Under the pieces are notes generated by a model. That model made no database searches and was not told the DNA's origin. It saw nothing but the letters and a program-made list of their open reading frames with translations. Shown piece by piece: positions 41,401-48,410 of a stretch of 64,000 nt of DNA. The stretch spans positions 4,115,388 to 4,179,387 of the forward strand of contig NZ_CP010892.1 in assembly GCF_000931465.1 (NCBI RefSeq), read 5' to 3'. Numbering within the stretch: position 1 is the stretch's first letter; every line of letters begins with the position of its first letter. The DNA is from Pseudomonas sp. MRSN 12121. Its GTDB lineage: Bacteria > Pseudomonadota > Gammaproteobacteria > Pseudomonadales > Pseudomonadaceae. The position numbers were made by a program, and so were the translations under genes.

Positions 41401-41974
41401 CGGCACGACCTCGGGGGCACCGACCAAGGTGCAGGCCGCTGACCTGCATGCGGAAGCCGGCGGTCAGAAATCCTTCCTCGTACAGTGGGACGGTTCGCAC
41501 CTGATCGACGCCGTGCAGCTGACCATGGGCAAGGGCACGGTCAAGATCCCGACGATCGAGTTCGTCCACGAGACCGAAAGCCTGGCCAGCGATATCAAGC
41601 TGTCGTTCAACGCCACCACCACGGACAAGGATGGCGACACGGCCAGCAGCGCCTTCAATGCCAACCTGTTCGCCAACGACCCGAACGACGCGCTCTTCGA
41701 CTTCCGGCTGATCGGCACCGCGGGCCAGCGGGATGCCTTCAACGTCGATCTGTCGAGCACCGACAACCACTACCAGGTCACCGGCTTCGACACCACCGCC
41801 GGGGCCCGGGACACGGTGGTGCTGCTCGGCGATCCGGGGGCCGTGGTGCAGTCGATCAACGACGCCGGCGCCGACAGCGTGGTGACGGTCGCCGAGACCG
41901 GCGGGCAGTTGACCACCATCACCCTGGTCGGGGCTCACGCGGTCAATACCGACATTGTCATGGGCAGCGTCTGA
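35462..41974 (+). CDS. Giant type I-secreted repeat protein (T1SS-143/DUF5801-like)
   Basis: A 2170-residue protein. The ATG at 35462 (MTTPRKPLPTNTDPTSS) has AGGAG upstream, so the 22 residues before it are not used. Parts: an N-terminal region of ~500 residues without a classical signal peptide, with acidic and Asn-rich segments; eight repeats of about 153 residues (about 500-1725), each with VDEDGL, GADVPLSY, TATDKDGD(T/S)VTAAAEKLVI and DDTPTA; and a ~445-residue C-terminus whose last ~110 residues (LIGTAGQRDAFNVDLSSTDN onward) look like a type I secretion target. DKDGD motifs may bind Ca2+. No GGxGxD nonapeptides and no clear LapG site were found. It is probably an adhesin or matrix protein exported by the nearby ABC-HlyD-TolC system. 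Confidence 0.87.
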   Translation: MTTPRKPLPTNTDPTSSTSADLYPVPSSDNTLTFNTAQASSVNLVTTTGASVSLDETAGLQNATATPTPAGDADDNDILLASLPSLFATRLGALGAGTASNAALSGYTGAAGDTGSNAFNLNLAPGASLTDVSFTDSLGAALNGLDSGLDTLDGVDILLYTDSNNNILLGRAGGPGGAIVFAAYIEETGSPVSGGKIWTVEYQPLKHPDASNPDDALNLMNKVFIGATQDLAFSLANAPSGQNLFLMFTTANPTVINDGGVMRITNPTIIATGKDPADQSTGVNINTGDTINTSQGGGPTTFGTNNQMITEQEGIRFTFVTGARQNVTVPNLDQNEADIEANIDFTAMFNSKSANFDIVQLQSGKSAVVKISAFSTAVESGTSFVNGYAGDTPVAITNVRVVNNSTGLVIENSDGSVNDPSIVITFSGGVATVTGVKAGYQIEYTTAADHNRVLVENGAALNASGNNHADFDIGGFSLRQAATTTTEIGSKMIFEDDGPAAAGSAVAGTVDEDGLASGIPGGVGDVAGEATVASGSVTGIFQPGADVPLSYSLASDTSGLPALSSGGVALVYSVVGNTLTATAGAGGASVFTFSLSASGAYTFTLLQPLDHAAGNDENDITINLGSLLKATDKDGDSVTAAAEKLVITVDDDTPTAAGTAASGTVDEDGLDGIAGGVGDVAGEATTASGSVSGIFQSGADVPLSYTLASDTSGLPALSSAGVALVYSVVGNTLTATAGGVDVFTFSLSATGDYNFTLLRPLDHAPGNDENDITINLGSLLTATDKDGDTVTAAAEKLVITVDDDTPTAAGSAVTDTVDEDGLTNGIAGGVGDVAGEATTASGSVTGIFQPGADVPLSYALSSDTSGLPALSSGGVALVYSVVGNTLTATAGAVDVFTFSLSAAGDYSFTLLQPLDHAAGNDENDITLNLGSLLTATDKDGDTVTAAAEKLVITVNDDTPTAAGSAVAGTVDEDGLAHGIAGGIGDVAGEATTASGSVSGVFQSGADVPLSYSLASDTSGLPALSSGGVALVYSVVGDTLTATAGAVDVFTFSLSAAGDYSFTLLQPLDHAAGNDENDITLNLGSLLQATDKDGDTVTAAAEKLVITVNDDTPTADGTAASGTVDEDGLDGIAGGVGDVAGEATVASGSVSGIFQSGADVPLSYSLAADTSGLPALSSAGVALVYSVVGNTLTATAGAVDVFTFSLSATGDYSFTLLQPLDHAPGNDENDITINLGSLLTATDKDGDSVTAAAEKLVITVDDDTPTATGSAVTGTVDEDGLTNGIAGGIGDVAGEATTASGSVTGIFQPGADVPLSYALSSDTSGLPALSSGGVALVYSVVGNTLTATAGAVDVFTFSLSAAGDYSFTLLQPLDHAAGNDENDITLNLGSLLTATDKDGDTVTAAAEKLVITVDDDTPTAAGSAVTGTVDEDGLANGIAGGVGDVAGEATTASGSVTGIFQSGADVPLSYALSADTSGLPALSSGGVALVYSVVGNTLTATAGAVDVFTFSLSAAGDYSFTLLQPLDHAAGNNENNIALNLGSLLTATDKDGDSVTAAAEKLVINVNDDTPTANGTAVTGTVDEDGLAHGIAGGIGDVPGEVTSLGGSVTGIFQSGADVPLSYSLSSNTSGLPALSSGGVALAYSVVGDTLTAKAGAISVFTFSLNAAGAYAFTLLQPLDHAAGNDENDLALSLGTLLQATDKDGDTVTATADKLVITVDDDTPTLAFGNLIGTGTDHAQQGFWNMGSGANGLGPNGLDISLVNGQFTLVRPDDTTSIGTGTLVEQSPSPDGSGAYHFNGTLTGDFDNNAATANTTVHYALTAYANGTYALDLVESFHSTVVLSSANGSLDSGGPDPVRTLTIGSEHVVFFGANPLAPQTGANSIMTGVGVGATDPTEAQLQTNPLPSYIGSAAMNVSTSGIGIANNNLEGNNTAGINAGDESFVVNPQTLLTAMKVYIDNSVQGYDPATEELYYTIYYENGTTSGAPTKVQAADLHAEAGGQKSFLVQWDGSHLIDAVQLTMGKGTVKIPTIEFVHETESLASDIKLSFNATTTDKDGDTASSAFNANLFANDPNDALFDFRLIGTAGQRDAFNVDLSSTDNHYQVTGFDTTAGARDTVVLLGDPGAVVQSINDAGADSVVTVAETGGQLTTITLVGAHAVNTDIVMGSV
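36960..40640 (+). repeat. Eight in-gene repeats of ~455-465 bp
   Basis: Eight direct repeats encoding ~153 residues each. Units 2 and 5 share variants not found elsewhere (SSAGVAL, DHAPGNDEN, ITINL), and units 3 and 6 are almost identical (TNGIAGG, FQPGADVPLSYALSSDTSG). This shows a later three-unit duplication of about 1374 bp on top of the basic unit. Confidence 0.92.
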
Positions 41975-41996
41975 AACCTCGCGCACGCGAATGAAT

Positions 41997-42030
41997 GCGA
42001 GGGTGGCCGGGAGACCACCCTCGCTTTTTT
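41997..42030 (+). terminator. Rho-independent terminator of the giant gene
   Basis: A 10-bp stem GCGAGGGTGG/CCACCCTCGC with a short loop followed by six T (42025-42030), 23 bp after the stop codon. It is the clearest terminator in the window. Confidence 0.92.
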
Positions 42031-42156
42031 ATGCGCCAGTGAAACATGCGACAACCGGCCAAGGCCCGGCGCGGCAAGGAAGGGAAAACCGGGCTACGAA
42101 TACCAGTCCAGGCGGCACGCCGAAGCCCCGCAAGGCCGAGAGTGACCGCGGAGCAT

Positions 42157-42873
42157 TCAGTTCGGCCTGGCCCGGGGGGAATCGCCCGCGCCTTCGTTGC
42201 CGGTGAGGTCGTGCTTGAGCGCGTACATCAGCAGGTCGATGCGGTTGATCAGGTCGAGCTTCTGATAAATGTTGCTCAGATGGTTATGCACGGTGTGCTC
42301 GCTGATGCCCAGGCGCTCGGCGATGCTCATGTACTTGGCGGAGGGGTCGCCGACGATGGCGTAGATCAGCTCCCGCTCGCGCAGGGTCAGGCGCGCCTGT
42401 TTCGCCCGTTCCTTGTTGCAGCCCAGGGACACATGCCGGGTCGCGGCATAGTCGGACAGTTCGCCCGCCCAGGCCCGGTCCAGGCCGCAGTCGTGATGGT
42501 GGACCTTGACGATGGCCCGCACGATCGCCTCCGTCGGGTCTTCCGCCAGCACGATGCCCCGGGCGCCCGCCTCCAGCACCTCGGTCATCGGGATGGCTTC
42601 GTACAGGCCCTTGAGCACCAGCACTTTCATTTCGCGGTTGCGCACCAGCCCGGCAACGACTTCCAGCGGGTTCAGCGCATCGGGGAAAAAACTGAAAAAA
42701 ACCACATTGGGACGCAACTGATCGGCCAGGTCCAGGGCGTGGGTATAGGTGGTGGCATGGCCGCTCACCTCCATCTGCGGTCTTCTGGCATTGATCACAT
42801 CGTGCAGCCCCATGAGGACCAGGGGACGGCAATCGATCAGCATGACGCGTATCGTTTTCTTGTGGTCTGGCAT
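42157..42873 (-). CDS. LuxR/NarL-type regulator with degenerate receiver
   Basis: A 238-residue protein with a response-regulator layout: receiver (about 8-125) and a LuxR HTH (about 160-225; LTLRERELIYAIVGDPSAKY, then GISEHTVHNHLSNIYQKLDL). The receiver lacks the key acids. The usual Asp-Asp near the start is D14-C15, and the phospho-acceptor position is Ser61 (VVFFSFFPD). It is therefore unlikely to be switched by standard phosphorylation. It is placed between the giant secreted protein and its export operon and is a good candidate for their regulator. Confidence 0.88.
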   Translation of the reverse strand: MPDHKKTIRVMLIDCRPLVLMGLHDVINARRPQMEVSGHATTYTHALDLADQLRPNVVFFSFFPDALNPLEVVAGLVRNREMKVLVLKGLYEAIPMTEVLEAGARGIVLAEDPTEAIVRAIVKVHHHDCGLDRAWAGELSDYAATRHVSLGCNKERAKQARLTLRERELIYAIVGDPSAKYMSIAERLGISEHTVHNHLSNIYQKLDLINRIDLLMYALKHDLTGNEGAGDSPRARPN

Positions 42874-43503
42874 ACCTTGCTGCCTCCCTCGAAAAACGAA
42901 TGACGGCCTCCCTCCGTTGGCCTGTTTCGTTCAGCCACTGGCTCACCCGTCCCGCGCAGGCAAAGACAAGTGCAAGTGCCGACAGCCCATGAAAGCGCTC
43001 ATCCGGGAGGTGGATCACCGGGGCACCGACAGGATTGGCGAGGAGCTTGCGCAAGGCGGATGCAGCCTGCGGGCTGTATGGATAGAAAAAGTATCAAGCA
43101 CTTACGCGTAGGGTCGGGCTCCCGCGAACCCCTCCACTGAGTCTAGGCCAGCGCCATGGGTTGCCAGCCCGTTCGTCCGCCCGGCCTCTGCCCCGCGCCG
43201 CGCTTCATGCCCCGCCGGGAGCCTGGCCGGCGCTGGAAAATCAAACGCTTAGGCACGCCAGGGAACCAGCCGCGAACCGCCGTGGGACGGTGCGATTCGT
43301 CAATTAACCGACAAGTGGCGCGCAGATAAGCAGGCTACCCACAAATCAGTCAATTTATCGCCACACCCACTCCAGGCCGCGCCCTGCGCGGCCTGTGGCC
43401 CGGCGCCGGGCCGCGGCCCAGGGGAGCCAACGCGCCCTCGGCGCAGCGCCAGGGCGCTACGACAAGGGCTGGGATGATGGAAAAGACCGCGGGCCGCAGC
43501 CGC
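42874..43503. other. 630-bp non-coding region with GC-rich palindromes
   Basis: It holds the upstream region of the LuxR-type gene and the 3' end of the tolC-type gene. Two GC-rich palindromes lie side by side: GGCCGCGC-CCT-GCGCGGCC at 43375-43393 and GGCCCGGCGCCGGGCC at 43397-43412. An A/T-rich stretch (43290-43360, with CAATTAACC and CAATTTATC) sits next to them. No gene is supported. Confidence 0.55.
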
Positions 43504-44895
43504 CTACTCCTGGCCGTCGGCGTTCACCGACTGCACCGCGCTGCCGGGGCTCAGCCAGCCGTTCACGCTGCTGACCGTTTCGCCCGGCGGCTTGCCCGCC
43601 CAGCGGTTGAGGGTGAAGACATTGCTGAGGAACTCGTATTGCGTCTTGAGCAGGTCGCGCCGCACCCGGAACTCGTTGCGCACGCTGGTCAGCACATCGA
43701 CGGCGTTGACCATCCCGTAGCTCAGGCCTTTCTCCGCCGCCACCCGGGATAGCTGCGCCGACTCCAGGGCCAGGCGGCTGGCATCGATCTTTTCACCGTT
43801 GGAATTGGCGGTCAGGTAGGCGCTGGTGATTTCCTTGACCACCCGGCGCCGCACCGACTCCAGCTGCTGCTCGGCCACCTGCTGGTCCTGGTAGAGCCCA
43901 CGGACCCGCGCCGAGGTCGAGCCGCCGCTGTACAGCGGCACCTGGACGCCGACCCCGGCCACATAGCTGTCGGTTCGCGGCGCCAAGGTGTTGTTGTAGC
44001 CCTCGTTGGTCTGTTGCGCGCTGAGGTTCAGGCTGACGGTCGGATAGTGCCCGCCCTTGCCGCTGCGCAGCGCCGCGTTCGCCGCCTCCAGCCCGCTCTC
44101 GCTGGCCTTGAGCGTCGGGTTCAGCTCGATGCCGTCGCGCACCCAGGAATCCAGGCTCTGCGTCGACACTCGCAACTGGGCGTCGTTGCGGATCCGGTTG
44201 AGTTTCTCCTTGACCGGCCGGCCGACGATCTCCGCCAGGGCCTCGCGACTGATGCTGGCCTGGTTGCGCGCGTCCATCTCCTGGGCCGCGAGCAGGTCCA
44301 CCCGGGCCTTGAGATCGAGCTGGTCGGTCACCAGCGCCATCTGCCGGGCGTACAGCGCATTGATCCGGTCCAGGCTCTTCTGCGTGGTCCGGCGCTCGGC
44401 CCGCACCAGCTCCAGCTCGTCCTCGGCCGCCAGCGCGGTGAAGTAACGCTGGGCCAGTTCCACCGCGGCCTCGGACTGGGCATCCAGCGCCTCGGACTCG
44501 GACTGCCTGGCCAGGCTCTTGAACTTCTGGTAGTTCTCCCACGCGGCCTTGTTGTAGAGGTACTGGCGCAACACCAGGCTGTAGCTTTCGCTGTCAAAAC
44601 TGCGCGCATCGATCACGTCGTTTTCCTGATGGATGCGGTTGGTCCCGGCGTTGAACGACAGTTGCGGCAACAGCGCCCCCATGGCTTCGCGCTGATACTC
44701 CTTGCCCGCTTGCGCCTGGGCGAAAGACGCCAAGACCTTGGGATCCTCCAGCCGGGCCTCGCGATACAGCTGCATCAGGTCCGTGGAATAGGTCGAGGCC
44801 CGGATCTCTTTCGGTGTTGCGGCAGGGGTTTGCGCCAGTGCGGCCCCTGTTGTCAGCATCAATACCCCACCCAACAGCATTGACGACACTTCCAT
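43504..44895 (-). CDS. TolC-family outer membrane protein of type I secretion
   Basis: A 463-residue outer membrane channel subunit. A signal peptide ends at ...GAALAQ, and two TolC halves follow, rich in coiled-coil heptads (EAAVELAQRYFTALAAEDEL, QMALVTDQLDLKARVDLLAA). The ATG at 44895 has GAGGAG 5 bases upstream, so the GTG at 44901 is rejected. The last gene of the ABC-HlyD-TolC operon, it begins 2 bp after the HlyD-type stop. It resembles PrtF/AprF. Confidence 0.93.
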   Translation of the reverse strand: MEVSSMLLGGVLMLTTGAALAQTPAATPKEIRASTYSTDLMQLYREARLEDPKVLASFAQAQAGKEYQREAMGALLPQLSFNAGTNRIHQENDVIDARSFDSESYSLVLRQYLYNKAAWENYQKFKSLARQSESEALDAQSEAAVELAQRYFTALAAEDELELVRAERRTTQKSLDRINALYARQMALVTDQLDLKARVDLLAAQEMDARNQASISREALAEIVGRPVKEKLNRIRNDAQLRVSTQSLDSWVRDGIELNPTLKASESGLEAANAALRSGKGGHYPTVSLNLSAQQTNEGYNNTLAPRTDSYVAGVGVQVPLYSGGSTSARVRGLYQDQQVAEQQLESVRRRVVKEITSAYLTANSNGEKIDASRLALESAQLSRVAAEKGLSYGMVNAVDVLTSVRNEFRVRRDLLKTQYEFLSNVFTLNRWAGKPPGETVSSVNGWLSPGSAVQSVNADGQE

Positions 44896-44897
44896 GG

Positions 44898-46223
44898 TCA
44901 CTCCTCGATCATTGATTGAGACATCACATCCCGGGCCGGCTGCAGCAGGTACTGCAACAGCGTGCGCTGGCCGGTGATGATCAATACGTCCGCCGGCATT
45001 CCCGGCAACAGCCTGCGTTCCCCCAAGGTACGCACCCCTTTTTCGGTGACCCGGACCCGCGCCAGGTAATAGGCGGCGCCGGTCTTCTCGTTGGTCAGCC
45101 GGTCGGCCGAGACACTGGTGACCTCGCCTTCGATCACCGGTGTCGTCGAACTCTTGAACGCGCCGAAGCGAATATCGGCGCGCTTGCCGATGCCGATGCG
45201 ATCGATATCCACCGGCGCCACCTGGGCCTCGATCACCAGCTCGGAGACCGAGGGCACGATGTCCAGCAACGGCGTCGCCGAGCGCACCACGCCGCCCACG
45301 GTGTGCACGGTCATGCCGATCACCATGCCTGCCTCCGGCGCGCGGATGACGATGCGCCCGAGTCGGTCTTCCAGGGCCGAGGTCTTTTCCTGCAAGTCGT
45401 AGATCCGCGTCTGCACCTCGGCCAGTTGCTTGGCCACGTCGGCGTTGAAATCCTTGTCGACCTGGAGGATCTGCAACTGGGTCTCGTTGATCTGCAGGCG
45501 GATCCGGTTGATGGTCGAGCGGTGGTCGGCCACTTCCGTCTTGAGCATTCCCAGCTTGCGCTGCTGTTCGAGCATGCGTTGCTTGTCGACGAAGCCCTCC
45601 TTGAGCAGTTCGCCCAGCTCGCCGATTTCACCGCTGTAGGAACTTTCCAGCTGGGCCTTGGTGCCGATCATCGACTCCAGCCCCTTGATCTGCTGCTGCA
45701 ACTGGCCGACGCGCTCCTGCAGCACCGCCACCTGGCCCAGCCGCGAGCCGCGCCGGGCGTTGAACAGCTGGCTCTCGCCCTGGCGCGCTTCGTCGCCCCG
45801 CGGGCTGTCGCCGTCGCCGATCGTTGCGAAGTCGATCTGCGCCAGCCCGTCGCGCTCGGCGACCAGCCGCGCCTTGGTGGCCCTGGCCGCAATCAACTGG
45901 CCCCGGGCCATTTCGTACTCGAAGCGCAACTGCGCATCGTCGAGGACGATCAGCGGATCGTCGCGCTTGACGATGTCGCCATCGTGCACCAGCACCTCCT
46001 TGACGATGCCGCCCTCCAGGTGCTGGACCGTCTTGCGGTATGCCTGCACGGTGACCACCCCCGGCGCGTAGGCGGCGCCGTCGAGGGGCGCGACGGCCGC
46101 CCAGGTGCCGAACAGGCCGAAGGTCAGGCCGATGATGCCCAGGCCCAGGCGGCGAACTTTGCGATCGGATACCGGCAGGTGGGCCAAGTGCTCAATTTGC
46201 AGGCTGGGCATCGTACGGTTCAT
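44898..46223 (-). CDS. HlyD-family periplasmic adaptor of type I secretion
   Basis: A 441-residue membrane fusion protein. It has one membrane helix near residues 25-45 (LGLGIIGLTFGLFGTWAAVA), the lipoyl half (TVQHLEGGIVKEVLVHDGD), a long coiled hairpin, and the C-terminal family signature RVRVTEKGVRTLGERRLLPGMP. The start MNRTMPSLQ at 46223 has AAGGA 8 bases upstream; the longer open frame to 46358 would run deep into the ABC gene. It overlaps that gene's end by 32 nt. Confidence 0.93.
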   Translation of the reverse strand: MNRTMPSLQIEHLAHLPVSDRKVRRLGLGIIGLTFGLFGTWAAVAPLDGAAYAPGVVTVQAYRKTVQHLEGGIVKEVLVHDGDIVKRDDPLIVLDDAQLRFEYEMARGQLIAARATKARLVAERDGLAQIDFATIGDGDSPRGDEARQGESQLFNARRGSRLGQVAVLQERVGQLQQQIKGLESMIGTKAQLESSYSGEIGELGELLKEGFVDKQRMLEQQRKLGMLKTEVADHRSTINRIRLQINETQLQILQVDKDFNADVAKQLAEVQTRIYDLQEKTSALEDRLGRIVIRAPEAGMVIGMTVHTVGGVVRSATPLLDIVPSVSELVIEAQVAPVDIDRIGIGKRADIRFGAFKSSTTPVIEGEVTSVSADRLTNEKTGAAYYLARVRVTEKGVRTLGERRLLPGMPADVLIITGQRTLLQYLLQPARDVMSQSMIEE

Positions 46224-47982
46224 CGCCTGGGTCCTTACGCATATCGACCGGCGCCACGCTGGCGCCCGCAGGCGCTGATACGGCGGGCTTCTTGGGTGGC
46301 TGTTGCTGGGCGCTGAGTTCGGCCAGCACCTGCTCGCGCGGACCATAGAGGCTGACACCGCCCGCGATCATCACCATCAGCCGGTCGAGCTGCGACACCA
46401 GGTTGGTGCGGTGGGTGATGACGAACAGGGTCGCGCCGGTCTGCTTGATCTGCTGGATGGCGGCCACCAGGGCGCGGTCGCCGACTTCGTCGAGGTTGGA
46501 ATTGGGCTCGTCGAGGATGATCAGCCGCGGCTCGCCATACAGCGCGCGGGCCAGCCCGATGCGCTGGCGCTGCCCGCCGGAGAGCATCAGGCCCTCGCTG
46601 CCGATGAGGGTGTCGTAGCCGTCGGGCAACAGCAGGATCATCTCGTGCACGCCGGCGGTCCTCGCCGCCTGGATGACTTTCTGCGGGTCGATCTCGGCGA
46701 AGCGCGCGATGTTCTCGGCGACGCTGCCCTCGAACAGTTCGATGTCCTGGGGCAGGTAGCCGATGTGCGGGCCGAGCAGGTGCTTGTCCCAGGTGCCGAT
46801 GTCCGCGCCGTCGAGGCGCACCACCCCGTGCTGCGCCGGCCACACCCCCAGCAGCGCCCGGGCCAGGGTCGACTTGCCCGAGGCGCTCGGGCCGATGATC
46901 CCGACCACGCAGCCGGCGGGCACGTTGAAGCTGATGTTGCGCAGGATCGGGGTTTTCGAGCCGGGGGCCGCGACGATCAGGTTCTCCACCTGCACCTGCC
47001 CCAGCGGCGCGGGCAACGGCAGGCGCTCGGCCTGCGCCTGCTGCTGGTCGAGGATGGCGTTCAACCGGTTGTACTGCGAACGCGCGGTGATAAAGCCCTT
47101 CCAACTGCCGATCATCAGGTCGATGGGCGCCAGCGCCCGGCCCAGCAGCACCGCACCGGCGAACACCATGCCCGCCCCCACCTGGTGATCCACCGCCAGG
47201 TAGGCGCCCAGGCCCAGCACCAACGATTGCACGAGCAGGCGGAAAGAGCGCGACAGCGTGGTGACGATCGCCCCGCGGTCGCTCGCCAGGGATTGCAGCC
47301 ACAGCACGTTGCCCTGGCGCAGCCCCCAACGGTCCATCAGGGTTTCGAGCATGCCCATGGACTCGATGACTTCGGCGTTGCGCAGGTTCTTGGTGGTGTG
47401 CAGCGTGGCGCCGATATGTTCCTTGTTGGCCTGGGCCAGGGTCGGCGCCGTCAGCTTCTCGTTGACCGCCGCGAGCACCAGCAGCAACAGCGCGCTGCCG
47501 GTCGCGACCCAGCCGAACCAGGGATGAAAGAGGAACATCACCGCGATGTAGATCGGCAGCCAGGGCGCGTCGAAAAAGGCGAACAGGCCATTGCCGGTGA
47601 GAAACTGCCTGAGCCCGGTCAGGTCGCTGAGCGGCTGCGCCGAAGCGTCCATGCCGCCGCTGTCCAGGGCGCGCTTGAAACTGGCCCGGTAGACCTGGCG
47701 ACCGAGCAGCACATCCAGGCGCGTACTGACCCGCACCATGATCCGCGAGCGAACCCATTCCAGGGAGCCGAGCGTGATCACCAGCAGGGTCATGATCAGC
47801 GTCAGCATGGCCAGGGTGGTCAGGCTGCCGCTGGTGATCACCCGCCCATACACCTGGAGCATGTAGAAGGTCGGCACGAGCATCAGCGCATTGATGAAGA
47901 AGCTGAAAAAGCCCACCGAAATGAAGCTGTCACGGCAGGCTTTCAGGGCGATTTTCAGACTGTTTTCAGGGGCGTTTCGCAT
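46192..47982 (-). CDS. Type I secretion ABC permease/ATPase (PrtD-like)
   Basis: A 596-residue ABC exporter. A membrane part of six helices (about 20-310) is followed by the ATPase. Walker A is GPSASGKST, the signature is LSGGQRQRIGLARALYG, and Walker B is LIILDEPNSNLDE. It lacks an N-terminal C39-like domain, as in PrtD/AprD. The ATG at 47982 has CAGGAG 6 bases upstream. It is the first gene of the operon and powers export of a C-terminally targeted substrate, probably the giant repeat protein at 35.5-42.0 kb. Confidence 0.95.
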   Translation of the reverse strand: MRNAPENSLKIALKACRDSFISVGFFSFFINALMLVPTFYMLQVYGRVITSGSLTTLAMLTLIMTLLVITLGSLEWVRSRIMVRVSTRLDVLLGRQVYRASFKRALDSGGMDASAQPLSDLTGLRQFLTGNGLFAFFDAPWLPIYIAVMFLFHPWFGWVATGSALLLLVLAAVNEKLTAPTLAQANKEHIGATLHTTKNLRNAEVIESMGMLETLMDRWGLRQGNVLWLQSLASDRGAIVTTLSRSFRLLVQSLVLGLGAYLAVDHQVGAGMVFAGAVLLGRALAPIDLMIGSWKGFITARSQYNRLNAILDQQQAQAERLPLPAPLGQVQVENLIVAAPGSKTPILRNISFNVPAGCVVGIIGPSASGKSTLARALLGVWPAQHGVVRLDGADIGTWDKHLLGPHIGYLPQDIELFEGSVAENIARFAEIDPQKVIQAARTAGVHEMILLLPDGYDTLIGSEGLMLSGGQRQRIGLARALYGEPRLIILDEPNSNLDEVGDRALVAAIQQIKQTGATLFVITHRTNLVSQLDRLMVMIAGGVSLYGPREQVLAELSAQQQPPKKPAVSAPAGASVAPVDMRKDPGDEPYDAQPAN

Positions 47983-48370
47983 TCGGACTCCTGCTCGAAG
48001 AGCCAACCTTTCTGGAGCTTAGATCATGCCGAATGAGTCTGCGGAGCAATTGGCCATACCGCCTGCGGCGGCGCTTGCGACCCCGCTGGCGAATGATTGG
48101 AGGCACCCGCGCCAGGCGTCGGCGCGCGTGTTGCAGCGCAGGCTATGAAAGGCCTTGCGCCCTGCCGGGCAGGCCCTGGGGCATGGCTCGCGAGGTTCTG
48201 GAATCGTCCACATTCGTGACCTGGATCCAGGCGCCAGGAGCCTTCCAGGCGCGCCCACCGCCGCCATCGACCGATTGGCAATAGCGACAGCAAGCACATC
48301 CCGGGGGGCGATATCTCGATTTGTTCTGAGCCAGGGAGTCGCCCTGGCGGGCCCTGACGGGCCGCGGGCA
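47983..48370. other. Intergenic region upstream of the T1SS operon
   Basis: No gene is supported; open frames here overlap on both strands and have no good start. It should contain the promoter of the leftward ABC-HlyD-TolC operon. No CueR-type box was seen, which separates this operon from the copper island to the right. Confidence 0.55.
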
Positions 48371-48403
48371 CTGCCCGGGATCGCCTTGCGCGACCCCGGG
48401 CAG
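48371..48403 (-). terminator. Hairpin at the end of the flc operon
   Basis: A strong stem CTGCCCGGG/CCCGGGCAG, extended inside by TCGC/GCGA, 8-40 bp after the methyltransferase stop. It has no T-run on the transcribed side, so it could be a terminator needing help or an RNA-stabilising hairpin. Confidence 0.5.
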
Positions 48404-48410
48404 CACGGCC

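Noticed and set aside
38954..41986. A 1010-codon open frame antisense to the giant secreted protein
   Set aside because: It mirrors the repeat structure of the sense gene, lacks a ribosome site, and its composition (His/Gln/Gly/Arg-rich) is the usual antisense shadow of GC-rich repeats.
46303..48036. Long plus-strand frame across the ABC transporter gene
   Set aside because: Antisense shadow; the minus-strand ABC frame has Walker A, signature and Walker B motifs.
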